From Verrucomicrobiales bacterium (GTDB taxonomy: Bacteria; Verrucomicrobiota; Verrucomicrobiia; Limisphaerales; Palsa-1400), in contig PLGF01000141.1 in NCBI GenBank assembly GCA_003138485.1, forward strand, positions 1-35,282: a stretch of 35,282 nucleotides of DNA, read 5' to 3'. Positions 15,765-23,745 of the stretch are shown piece after piece. Within the stretch, counting starts at the first letter, position 1, and the number at the start of each line of letters is the position of its first letter. The position numbers were made by a program, and so were the translations under genes. The notes under the pieces are model-generated. The model saw only the letters and a list, made by a program, of their open reading frames with translations. It did no database searches and was not told where the DNA came from.

Positions 15765-16475
15765 ATGAACTTTGCCGTCCTCCAGTTCCCGGCTTCCAAT
15801 TGCGACCAGGACGCCCTCCACGCCGTCAAAGGCGTTTTGGGCCAATCCGCCCGGTTCGTCTGGCACAAGGAGAATTCGCTGGCGGGCTTTGACGCCGTCA
15901 TCATCCCCGGCGGGTTCAGCTACGGGGATTATTTGCGGACGGGCGCGATTGCCCGGTACAGTCCGATCATGCAGGCGGTGCGGGATTTTGCCGCGCAGGG
16001 CGGCCCGGTGCTGGGGATTTGCAACGGGTTCCAAATTCTCTGCGAAGCGGGGATGCTGCCCGGCGCCCTGGTGCGGAACCGTTCCCTCCAATTCCGCTGC
16101 GAGCACGTCTTTCTCAAAACGGCCGCGCCGGACACCCCTTTCACCGGGAAAATCGCCGCCGGGAAAATTCTCCGCATTCCCATCGCGCACGGCGAAGGGT
16201 GCTATTTCGCGGATGAAGCGGCGCTGGAAAATCTCCAGAATAACGGCCAGATACTCTGGCAGTATTGCGACGCCCAAGGCGAGCTGACCGAGCGGGCAAA
16301 TCCCAACGGCTCCCTCCGCAACATCGCCGGAGTTTGCAACGCCGCCCGCAACGTGGCGGGCCTCATGCCCCATCCCGAGCGCGCCAGCGAGGCCATTCTA
16401 GGCTCGGCGGACGGGCTTCTCATTTTTCAAAGCTTGCTCGCGTGGTTCGAAAACCGGATGGCCAAAGCCGCGTGA
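15765..16475 (+). CDS. purQ: phosphoribosylformylglycinamidine synthase subunit PurQ
   Basis: Glutamine amidotransferase subunit of FGAM synthase, 236 residues. It is a class I GATase: nucleophilic Cys in VLGICNGFQ near residue 87, and the His/Glu pair in LMPHPERA near the C-terminus. The start [14 protein letters not shown] and [13 protein letters not shown] are typical. Its ATG follows the purS stop codon directly. Purine-pathway regulation is expected, but no operator is visible upstream of purS. Confidence 0.97.
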   Translation: MNFAVLQFPASNCDQDALHAVKGVLGQSARFVWHKENSLAGFDAVIIPGGFSYGDYLRTGAIARYSPIMQAVRDFAAQGGPVLGICNGFQILCEAGMLPGALVRNRSLQFRCEHVFLKTAAPDTPFTGKIAAGKILRIPIAHGEGCYFADEAALENLQNNGQILWQYCDAQGELTERANPNGSLRNIAGVCNAARNVAGLMPHPERASEAILGSADGLLIFQSLLAWFENRMAKAA

Positions 16476-16512
16476 AACCTCAATCCTCAGCCGTAACTAC
16501 GCAGTTGAAAAT

Positions 16513-16557
16513 CGGGAGCGCGAACGTCCCGGTCGCTCCCAGTCGGCGTCCCGCCGA
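16513..16557 (-). repeat. REP-like double palindrome, copy B
   Basis: On the minus strand it reads TCGGCGGGACGCCGA and then GCGACCGGGACGTTCGCGC, matching copies A and C. It is inverted relative to copy C, 58 bases away, so the pair could fold into a long stem-loop between purQ and purL. Confidence 0.82.
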
Positions 16558-16615
16558 CTGTGTCGGACTCAAAAGCAATCACATTCTGGTGAACCATCTC
16601 AGGGATATGATACCT

Positions 16616-16660
16616 TCGGCGGGACGCCGAAGGTTGCGGGCGAGGACGCCCGCGCTCCCA
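16616..16660 (+). repeat. REP-like double palindrome, copy C
   Basis: TCGGCGGGACGCCGA followed by GCGGGCGAGGACGCCCGC and CGCTCCCAAT. The second stem differs from A and B by compensated changes (GGGCG/CGCCC versus GACCG/CGGTC), which indicates that the secondary structure is under selection. Confidence 0.82.
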
Positions 16661-16700
16661 ATCCTACTGAATAGATACGGCGTGAAGAAGCTGAATTTTC

Positions 16701-19022
16701 ATGAGTGATCCACAGATTACGCCCGAATTGGTCGAGAAACACAATCTCACCAAAGATGAATACGCCAAGATACTCTCCATCCTCGGCCGCGAACCCACTT
16801 ACACTGAATTGGGCGTGTTCTCCGTGATGTGGAGCGAGCATTGCTCCTACAAAAACACGCGCCCGCTTCTCAAAACCCTCCCCACCAAATCCCCCCGCAT
16901 CCTCGTCGGAGCGGGCGAGGAAAACGCGGGCATCGTGGATATCGGCGGCGGCCTGGCGATAGCCTTTAAAATCGAATCCCACAACCACCCCAGCGCCGTC
17001 GAACCTTTTCAGGGCGCCGCCACCGGCGTCGGAGGCATCATCCGCGACATTTTCACGATGGGCGCGCGGCCCGTCTGCTCCGTCGATTCCCTGCGCTTCG
17101 GCCCCATCGGCCCGGAGGAAGCCGGCCCCGGCCCGGCCAACAACCGCCGCCTCTTCGCGGGCGTCGTCAGCGGCATCGCCCATTACGGCAACTGCTTCGG
17201 CATCCCCACCATCGCGGGCGAGGTTTATTTTGACAAATCCTACGAAGGCAACCCGCTCGTCAACGCCTTCTGCCTCGGCGTCCTGCGCCACGAACAGATC
17301 GCCCGCGGCGCGGCCAAAGGCGCGGGCAACCCGGTCTTCTACGTCGGCCCGCCCACCGGCCGCGACGGCCTGGCCGGGGCGGCCTTTGCGTCGCGCGACT
17401 TGACGGAGGAATCCTCCGGCCAGCAGCGCGGCGCCGTCCAGGTCGGCGACCCCTTCATGGAAAAGCTGGTCTGCGAAGCCTGCCTCGAACTGCTGGCCAC
17501 CGACGCCGTCGCCGGAATCCAGGACATGGGCGCCGCCGGATTGACGTGCTCGACCTGCGAAACCGCCGCCCGCGCCGGCACCGGCATCGAGATCGAGCTG
17601 GCGCTGGTTCCGCAGCGCGTCCCGGGCATGACCCCCTACGAGATCATGCTCAGCGAATCGCAGGAGCGCATGCTCATCATTGTCCGGGCGGGCCGCGAAG
17701 CCGAAGTCAAACGCATCTTTGACAAATGGGACCTTCCCTCCGCCCGCATCGGGCAGGTCACCGATACCGGCCGCATGATAGTCAAGCACAACGGACGCGT
17801 CGTCGCCGACATCCCGGCCAAAAAACTCGCCGACGAAGCCCCCGTCTATCACCGCGAGGCCCGCGAGCCTTCCTATTTGCAGGCCGTCCGCGCCTTTTCC
17901 GTCCTTCCGCCGGCGGGCGACCCTGTCCAGGAACTCCGGCGGCTCCTGGCCTGGCCCACCATTGCTTCCAAAAACTGGGTTTACCGGCAATATGACCACA
18001 TGGTCCGCGACGGCTCGGCGCTTTGCCCAGGCTCGGACGCCGCCGTCATCCGCATTAAAGCCGATTCCCTTCCCGAAACCGGCGACGCGGCCGTGGGAGA
18101 GAAATACCTCGCCCTGTCCGTTGATTGCAATGGGACCTACGTCTATCTGGACCCCTACGAAGGGGCGAAAATCGCCGTCGCCGAGGCGGCGCGCAACCTG
18201 GCCTGTTCCGGCGCGACGCCCTTGGGCGCGACTGACAACCTCAATTTTGCCAACCCGCACAATCCCGAGCTTTTCTGGCAATTGCAGGAATCCGTCCGCG
18301 GCCTGGCCGACGCCTGCCGCGCATTGGACGCCCCCATTACCGGCGGCAATTGCAGTCTCTACAACCAAAGCCCCAACGGCCCCATCGACCCGACGCCCAC
18401 CGTCGCGCTGGTCGGCCTGATCGAGAAGCCCGAACACATCACCACCCAATGGTTCAAGGACGAGGGCGACGCAATCATCCTTCTGGGCGAACCAATGGAT
18501 TTGGCGGACCCCCTGCGCGGCATGGGCGGTTCGGCATGGCTCCAATGCCTCCACGGCTTGAAAACCGGCACGCCGCCCCGATGCGATTTGGAAGGCGAGC
18601 GCCGCCTGCACACCACCTTGCGCGGCCTCATTTATTGCGGGCTGATCCGCAGCGCCCACGATTGCAGCGAAGGCGGCCTGGCCGTGGCGCTGGCCGAAAG
18701 CTGCATCTCGCGCCAAATCGCCCGCGACACTCCCCGCCTCATCGGCGCCCAAGTCGATTTGACATTCGCCCTCGCCAAAGACACCCGCATCGATGCCTTG
18801 CTCTTTGGCGAAAGCCAGGGGAGGATCGTCATCTCCGTCGCGCCGGCGGACGTTGTCAAAGTGGTGGAGCGGTCGAAAATCATGGGAGTCAGCGCGGTGA
18901 GAATCGGGACCGTGGGCGGCGTCGAGTTGGCCGTCAAACTGGGCGCCGTGGAAGCGAAGTGGCCCGTGTCGGACCTGCACGATTTGTGGTGGAACGCCAT
19001 CGCCCGCGCCATGTCCGCGTAG
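16701..19022 (+). CDS. purL: phosphoribosylformylglycinamidine synthase subunit PurL
   Basis: Catalytic synthetase subunit of FGAM synthase, short bacterial type (773 residues) that works with PurS and PurQ. Motifs: [20 protein letters not shown] near residue 40, [20 protein letters not shown] near 90, [26 protein letters not shown], and in the second half [12 protein letters not shown] and [15 protein letters not shown]. It starts 225 bases after purQ, with two inverted REP-like elements in the gap, so the purSQ-purL operon is interrupted but all genes read in the same direction. An open frame on the opposite strand is only a codon-bias shadow. Confidence 0.97.
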   Translation: MSDPQITPELVEKHNLTKDEYAKILSILGREPTYTELGVFSVMWSEHCSYKNTRPLLKTLPTKSPRILVGAGEENAGIVDIGGGLAIAFKIESHNHPSAVEPFQGAATGVGGIIRDIFTMGARPVCSVDSLRFGPIGPEEAGPGPANNRRLFAGVVSGIAHYGNCFGIPTIAGEVYFDKSYEGNPLVNAFCLGVLRHEQIARGAAKGAGNPVFYVGPPTGRDGLAGAAFASRDLTEESSGQQRGAVQVGDPFMEKLVCEACLELLATDAVAGIQDMGAAGLTCSTCETAARAGTGIEIELALVPQRVPGMTPYEIMLSESQERMLIIVRAGREAEVKRIFDKWDLPSARIGQVTDTGRMIVKHNGRVVADIPAKKLADEAPVYHREAREPSYLQAVRAFSVLPPAGDPVQELRRLLAWPTIASKNWVYRQYDHMVRDGSALCPGSDAAVIRIKADSLPETGDAAVGEKYLALSVDCNGTYVYLDPYEGAKIAVAEAARNLACSGATPLGATDNLNFANPHNPELFWQLQESVRGLADACRALDAPITGGNCSLYNQSPNGPIDPTPTVALVGLIEKPEHITTQWFKDEGDAIILLGEPMDLADPLRGMGGSAWLQCLHGLKTGTPPRCDLEGERRLHTTLRGLIYCGLIRSAHDCSEGGLAVALAESCISRQIARDTPRLIGAQVDLTFALAKDTRIDALLFGESQGRIVISVAPADVVKVVERSKIMGVSAVRIGTVGGVELAVKLGAVEAKWPVSDLHDLWWNAIARAMSA

Positions 19023-19181
19023 GACGCCAAGCCAAGTTGACCACCTGATTTTCCATCGGCGTGCAGCCAATCCCGAGTTATCCCGCGTCCCCGACCCGCA
19101 ATAGGAGGGCTCTCCTTGACCGCTTACCGAAATCTGCTTTCCTTTGGGCTCGTTTTGTCGTTCTTGTTCAGCAGGCAACAT

Positions 19182-19526
19182 GTGAAACTCCCAGACGCCA
19201 ATTCTGCCGTCGTCCCGCGCGGCAAAGTCGAGGATTATTTGCTGAACCTCGAACATCCGATCGGAGGCGGCAAGGCGAAGTTTTTTGCTCGGTTCGGCTT
19301 TTGTCGCGAGCGGTGGGAGGAATTGGCGGGCGCATTGCGTGGGCACGCGCAGGAGAATCCTGTGGCTGCCACTTCGCAAGACGCGGACGGCGTCACCTAT
19401 GTCATCGAGGGCGGGATTAAAACCCCATCAGGACGCCAACCGCGTGTGCGCTCGGTCTGGCTGGTCGAGGCGGAAACCTTGCGCCGCGCTTTATTACAGC
19501 GTATCCTTTGGAAGCATGATTTCTGA
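19182..19526 (+). CDS. DUF6883 family protein, probably frameshifted near its end
   Basis: The family start KLPDANSAVVPRGKVEDYLL, then NLEHPIGGGKAKFF and R-S-V-W-L-V, identifies DUF6883 (about 110 residues, function unknown). The GTG at 19182 puts the start where the family begins; the frame is open to a TTG at 19116 with a good AGGAGG before it, which would add a 22-residue hydrophobic leader. After V-W-L-V-E-A the frame used drifts into unrelated residues, whereas the neighbouring frame reads A-P-R-F-I-T-A-Y-P-L-E-A and stops in an ATGA overlap with the DUF4926 gene. The family normally ends in T-A-Y-P-L, so a one-base frameshift near 19480-19490 is likely. Confidence 0.72.
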   Translation: MKLPDANSAVVPRGKVEDYLLNLEHPIGGGKAKFFARFGFCRERWEELAGALRGHAQENPVAATSQDADGVTYVIEGGIKTPSGRQPRVRSVWLVEAETLRRALLQRILWKHDF

Positions 19527-19752
19527 ACTTGATTGTGTGGCGTTGACCGCGAACCTGCCTGAGCATGGACTCACTGTGGGTGACGTGGGGGCGGTTGTCC
19601 ACGTTTTCAAGGGCGGCAGGAGTTTCACGGTTGAGTTTACCACATTCGACGGTTCGACGGTTGCGGTCGCAAAAGTTTCCGCGGCTCAAATTCGTCCGCT
19701 GTCGCGCCACGAGATTCATCATGCCCGTGCGTTCGAGCCGGTCGTCCATTGA
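19516..19752 (+). CDS. DUF4926 family protein, copy 1
   Basis: A 78-residue protein with the family hallmark ELDCVALTANLPEHGL, then GDVGAVVHVF, T-V-E-F and A-Q-I-R. Function unknown; the fold is probably an SH3-like small barrel. It directly follows the DUF6883 gene, a recurrent pairing. About half of its residues match copy 2 at 20093-20326. Confidence 0.85.
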   Translation: MISELDCVALTANLPEHGLTVGDVGAVVHVFKGGRSFTVEFTTFDGSTVAVAKVSAAQIRPLSRHEIHHARAFEPVVH

Positions 19753-20092
19753 GACTGGAGTGGAGGAACCAGAAGACCCCCGCCCACATGATCCATTTCA
19801 ACGGCGAGCGTTTTCTCGGTCCTTATCCTGACATGTTGCCGAAATGATGTGATCAAACGCCGGGTAACGCTTTTGATCCCTTCCGCCGCGAGACTGATTT
19901 CTTAACTTCGATGCAGCGCCGAAGCATGGGCCAGAAAGGCTGCGGGTCGGTCCTCGGAATCACGTAAAACGCCTGGGCGCGGCGCAGTGGCTGGGCGCGG
20001 TTTTCGCCGCGAAATATCTGAATTGAGGCCCGGAGCGGCGGGAGATTAATGCTTTGGAGCCGTCGTTCACGTCATCGCTGGCGGCAACCGGG
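19753..20092. other. spacer between the two DUF4926 loci
   Basis: 340 bases with no assignable gene. On the minus strand a frame ending at 19853 stays open for about 65 codons (includes FYVIPRTDPQPFWPMLRR) but has no clear start and no recognised family. It may be a relic. Confidence 0.5.
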
Positions 20093-20326
20093 TCACGCGG
20101 CGACAGCCACATGGCGGGCGTGAGCAATTTCGTCCTTGGCTATTTGCCGGATCTGATTCGCCATCAGCGTGACGACGGCGAGCGTTTTGCCGGCGAGGGT
20201 CATGAATTCGACGGTGCAGCCTTTGCCGTTCTCGTGAATGAGCACGACCGTGCCGATGTCATCCTTGCCTAGGCCATGTTCGGGCAGATCGGTAGTCAAA
20301 ACCACGCTGTCGAGTTCTTTGATCAT
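20093..20326 (-). CDS. DUF4926 family protein, copy 2
   Basis: A 77-residue homologue of the protein at 19516-19752: ELDSVVLTTDLPEHGL, DDIGTVVLI, G-C-T-V-E-F and A-N-Q-I-R. It starts at ATG 20326, two bases after the stop of a DUF6883 remnant on the same strand. The partner is broken but this frame is intact. It lies in opposite orientation to copy 1, so the arrangement is not a simple tandem duplication. Confidence 0.83.
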   Translation of the reverse strand: MIKELDSVVLTTDLPEHGLGKDDIGTVVLIHENGKGCTVEFMTLAGKTLAVVTLMANQIRQIAKDEIAHARHVAVAA

Positions 20327-20328
20327 AA

Positions 20329-20425
20329 TCAAATATCCAATGGATACGCTGTGGCTAATGCAGCCATATCCGCGTTTTTGGCAATAAACCAAACCACACT
20401 TAATGAACGTTCCTTGAATCGGGGC
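20329..20425 (-). pseudogene. C-terminal remnant of a second DUF6883 gene
   Basis: Only the last 30 or so codons survive: S-V-V-W-F-I-A-K, then A-L-A-T-A-Y-P-L-D-I and stop. This matches the family end R-S-V-W-L-V...T-A-Y-P-L. Upstream the sequence is replaced by the promoter region of the serine protease gene (start 20461). The remnant confirms what the C-terminus of copy 1 should look like. Confidence 0.65.
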
Positions 20426-20460
20426 GGGTTTTGGGGTATGTTCCTCGGAGTCAGTAAATT

Positions 20461-21561
20461 GTGAAATCGATAAACGCGCGGCAATTCCTTCGGATTAGCC
20501 CGGCGGGGTGGCTGCTCGCCGCGCTGCTGGCCACCCTGGTCTGGCGGGCTTACTCCCAGACTTCGACCCTTGCTGATTCGCGCGGTCTCGCGACGCCCGG
20601 CGCGGTCGTGCTGGCCATGCCGAAGGTCGCGGCGGATCGACGGCAGGACCTGCCGGCCGTCTTTCGCCAACGCGTGCCAACATCCGTGGCGGATCTGCGC
20701 GCGATGCAGCAACTGATTGAGACGCTGACGCCGAAGATTTCTCCGGCGGTCGTGGCTGTGGAAGTGGGCTACAGCAGCGCCAGCGGCGTCGTGATCTCGG
20801 CCGACGGCCTGGTGTTGACGGCGGGGCATGTATGCGAATGGCCGAACCGGGATGTGAAGTTTGAGTTTCCCGACGGCAAGACGGCCCGCGGCAAGACGCT
20901 GGGACTTAATGAGGACGCCGACACCGGGCTGATGAAGATTACTGGCTCCGGTCCCTGGCCACACGTGGCCTTGGGGGACCTGGACCACGCGCACTTGGGG
21001 GATTGGGTGCTGGCCTTGGGCCATCCGGACGGGTTTGACGTGAAGCGTTCGCTGGTGGTGCGCCTGGGCCGCGTGATTCGCGCCGCGCCGGGGGTGTTGC
21101 AAACCGATTGCACGATCAGCCCGGGCGACTCCGGCGGCCCGCTCTTCGACATGCAAGGACACGTTATCGGCATCCATTCGGCCATCAGCAGTTCGGTGGC
21201 TGAGAATTTCCATGTCCCAATCACCGAATTCATCGACACCTGGCACGAATTGGCGGCGGTGCCGCGTCCGGAATTACCCGTCGCGGCGCGTCCGGCGGCA
21301 TACTCCGGGGCAAGCGTCACCTTTGACGCCGCCGGATGCCGTTTGAGCGCGATTGACAAGGACAGCCCGGCGGCGCGCGCGGGATTGAAAACCAACGACG
21401 TGGTTGTGAAGATCGAAGGGCGCAACATCCTCAGCGCTGCGTCGTTTGAGCGGTGGGTGGCGGAGTCCGGCCCCGGTGGAACATTGCGTCTGGAAGTGCT
21501 CCGCGACGGCAAAGTTCTATCTTTGAAAATGAAGCTCCAACCCCAGGCCCGCGGGAACTGA
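20461..21561 (+). CDS. HtrA/DegP-like serine protease with one PDZ domain
   Basis: A 366-residue protein with an N-terminal signal or anchor helix (WLLAALLATLVW, residues 17-28), a trypsin-like domain and a C-terminal PDZ domain (about 285-360). The triad is intact: His123 in LTAGHV, Asp154 in EDADTGLMKI and Ser224 in SPGDSGGPLFD. S1C proteases of this type degrade or refold damaged envelope proteins. The start is GTG, with GGAG about 10 bases upstream. Seven bases separate it from the next HtrA-like gene, suggesting that the two products act together. Confidence 0.9.
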   Translation: MKSINARQFLRISPAGWLLAALLATLVWRAYSQTSTLADSRGLATPGAVVLAMPKVAADRRQDLPAVFRQRVPTSVADLRAMQQLIETLTPKISPAVVAVEVGYSSASGVVISADGLVLTAGHVCEWPNRDVKFEFPDGKTARGKTLGLNEDADTGLMKITGSGPWPHVALGDLDHAHLGDWVLALGHPDGFDVKRSLVVRLGRVIRAAPGVLQTDCTISPGDSGGPLFDMQGHVIGIHSAISSSVAENFHVPITEFIDTWHELAAVPRPELPVAARPAAYSGASVTFDAAGCRLSAIDKDSPAARAGLKTNDVVVKIEGRNILSAASFERWVAESGPGGTLRLEVLRDGKVLSLKMKLQPQARGN

Positions 21562-21568
21562 CCTACTC

Positions 21569-22807
21569 ATGCGCCTCCCTCGTATCCATTGCGCTCCGTG
21601 GCTCCTGGTCCGCTTATTTCATAGCTTGGCGGGGCGAAGCTGCAAACGGAACTGGATAGTCGATGCACAAGTGAACAAATTATTGGGCAGACGCTTGCGC
21701 GCGGGCTTTGCGGGCCGCTTCGCCCAGATATTTGGGCGGCGCGGCAGCGCCGCCCTACCGACAAATTGGAAGCGGCTTTTGCCGCACTATGAAATATGCG
21801 GGCTGGCCGCGGTTCTCTTGTGCGCATTGCCGCCGATCGCTTCGGCGCAGGACCTTTCCAGCTATCCGTCCCTGCCGGCCTACCGATACCGCAACGGCTC
21901 GGAAACCTTGAGCGCCTTCGCCCCCATCTCGGCGGCCACGCGGGAATCGATCGTGGAAGTCAATGTCGATGGCGAAGCGGTGGCGCTGGGAACGGTCGCC
22001 GAGGCCGGAGGGCTGGTCCTGAGCAAGGCAAGCGAGATCAAACCGGGCAAACTGACTTGCTGGCTTGCCTCGGGCAAAGAAGTTCCGGCCGCGGTGCTTG
22101 CGGTTGACCAGGATGAGGACGTGGCGCTGCTGCGCGTGGAGGCCCCGGAATTGAAGCCCATCCGCTGGGCCGCCAGGGAAGTCGTGATCGGGCAATGGGC
22201 GATCACGCCCGCGCTGGCCGAAACTCCCCAGGCCGTCGGCATCATCAGCGCGCTGCCGCGGCGAATCCGGCCTGAGCGGGCGTACATCGGCGTGGTGTTT
22301 GACAAAAAGGGCGACGACGCGACGCCCAGGATTGTTGAGATCGAACCGGGACTGGGCGCGGAGAAGGCGGGCGTCAAGCCGGGGGACGTGATCGTGGCTG
22401 TCAACAATGAACTGGTTTCCACGCAGGACCGCGTGGTGGATATTGTGAGCGATTTGCGCGAGGGCCAGACGGTCAACATGCGCTTTGAACGCGACGGCAA
22501 ACCGTACGAGGCGGTAATCACGCTGATGTCGCCGAAAGAGGGGAATTTTGGCCGGCGGCGCAACAGCCGGCTGGCCGGGGACACCAGCCAGCGCGCCAAA
22601 GGATTCGACGAGGCCATCGAACACGACACCGTCCTGGCGCCGTGGTTGTGCGGCGGTCCGCTTGTGAACCTGGACGGCGAAGCTATCGGCCTGAACATCG
22701 CCCGATCGAGCCGCTTCGCCACCTACGCGCTGCCCGCCGCCCTGGCGCAAAAAATTCTGGGCGCTCTCAAAGCGTCTCCGGCGCCGGCTGGCAGCGGTGG
22801 GAATTGA
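21569..22807 (+). CDS. HtrA-like pseudo-protease with nested PDZ domain
   Basis: Related to S1C proteases but catalytically altered. At the usual L-T-N-H-H-V position the sequence is LVLSKASEI, so the His is replaced (Ser155). Asp184 in EDVALLRV remains. The nucleophile motif reads WLCGGPLVN, giving Cys361 instead of Ser. The PDZ domain (about 239-322, YIGVVFDKK to the R-F-E-R-D-G-K-P-Y strands) lies before the CGGPL motif, that is, inside the protease fold rather than after it. A secretion signal, LAAVLLCALPPIASAQ, occupies 79-94. The first 70 codons contain a palindromic repeat, so the true start may be TTG 21779. Probably a regulator or chaperone partner of the upstream protease. Confidence 0.8.
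   Translation: MRLPRIHCAPWLLVRLFHSLAGRSCKRNWIVDAQVNKLLGRRLRAGFAGRFAQIFGRRGSAALPTNWKRLLPHYEICGLAAVLLCALPPIASAQDLSSYPSLPAYRYRNGSETLSAFAPISAATRESIVEVNVDGEAVALGTVAEAGGLVLSKASEIKPGKLTCWLASGKEVPAAVLAVDQDEDVALLRVEAPELKPIRWAAREVVIGQWAITPALAETPQAVGIISALPRRIRPERAYIGVVFDKKGDDATPRIVEIEPGLGAEKAGVKPGDVIVAVNNELVSTQDRVVDIVSDLREGQTVNMRFERDGKPYEAVITLMSPKEGNFGRRRNSRLAGDTSQRAKGFDEAIEHDTVLAPWLCGGPLVNLDGEAIGLNIARSSRFATYALPAALAQKILGALKASPAPAGSGGN
21734..21755. repeat. perfect 9-bp palindrome GGGCGGCGC/GCGCCGCCC
   Basis: Nine base pairs around the loop GGCA, followed by TACC. It lies within the 5' part of the open frame of the second HtrA-like gene, upstream of the signal peptide. It resembles a dispersed intergenic element, which argues that translation starts after it. 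Confidence 0.7.
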
Positions 22808-22824
22808 TTTCTTGGGGGCGGTTT

Positions 22825-23649
22825 CTACCGCCGCGCATGAGCGTGCAGGACGGCGAAAGTCTTCAAGAACCACGCCATCTCGTTGCGCTTGCTTTCCCCC
22901 GTCGCCACGACGTCCGAATGGGACAACACGCCGGTTTTCTCGTCGCCGCCAGCCTTGTTGGTGATGCAGCAGACGGCGGCGACCGCCAACCCGCATTGGC
23001 GCGCGACAATGGCCTCCGGCACGGTGCTCATGCCCACGGCGTCCGCCCCCAGGCGGCGGAAGGCGCGGATTTCCGCGGGGGTTTCGTAGTTGGGGCCGGA
23101 GACAGCGAGGTAAACGCCCTTGCGCAAGCGGAGGCGGCTGGCCTTGGCCGCCTTCCGGGCCAGATCAATGAGGCGGCGGTCATAGACGCGCGTCAGATCG
23201 ACAAACCGCGGCAGACCGGGATAGGCCGGCCCGCGCAACGGATTGGCGCCCATGAAATTGATGTGGTCCTCCACCGCCATGAAATCCCCCGTCCGGTACG
23301 AGGTGTTGACCGCGCCGGCCGCATTGGTCAACAATATGGTCCGCACTCCCAGCTCCGCCAGGACGCGGACAGGGAAGGTGAGCCGGTCCATCTCGTAGCC
23401 CTCGTAATAATGCACGCGGCCCTTGAGCACGATGACCGGGGCCGAATCGAATGTTCCGACGACCAGCTTGCCGGCGTGGCCGGTGACGCCGACGGTTGGA
23501 AAGCCCGGAATCTGGCTGTAGGTGATCTCCCGCGCGGCGTCCAATTCATCCAGGGCGTTCTGGAAGCCGCTGCCCAGCACCATTCCCAGCGCGGGCCGCA
23601 GCGGCGTCTCCTTCTTGAGCATCGCGGCTATGGCTTTCGGATCCAACAT
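22825..23649 (-). CDS. purine nucleoside phosphorylase, trimeric type (PunA/DeoD2)
   Basis: Phosphorolysis of (deoxy)guanosine and inosine to base and ribose-1-phosphate in purine salvage. The 274-residue length and motifs fit family 2 (trimeric) PNP: VLGSGF, LKGRVHYYEGY, LLTNAAGAVN, SGPNYETPAEIRAF and AVGMSTVPEAIVA, with the Asn in C-I-T-N-K-A-G-G. It is convergent with the HtrA-like gene, with 17 bases between the stops. It is expressed separately from the pur genes but belongs to the same purine theme. Confidence 0.95.
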   Translation of the reverse strand: MLDPKAIAAMLKKETPLRPALGMVLGSGFQNALDELDAAREITYSQIPGFPTVGVTGHAGKLVVGTFDSAPVIVLKGRVHYYEGYEMDRLTFPVRVLAELGVRTILLTNAAGAVNTSYRTGDFMAVEDHINFMGANPLRGPAYPGLPRFVDLTRVYDRRLIDLARKAAKASRLRLRKGVYLAVSGPNYETPAEIRAFRRLGADAVGMSTVPEAIVARQCGLAVAAVCCITNKAGGDEKTGVLSHSDVVATGESKRNEMAWFLKTFAVLHAHARR

Positions 23650-23745
23650 GATTGTTACGACGGGATTATTGTCCGATACCTGAGCGGGAGCGCAATCCTT
23701 TTATACGATGAAAGGCAGTTTGATGGGCGGAGCGGGGGCGATGCC

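Noticed and set aside
16599-19379. 926-codon open frame on the minus strand
   Set aside because: Exactly antisense to purL, whose motifs are complete; it shows no domain features.
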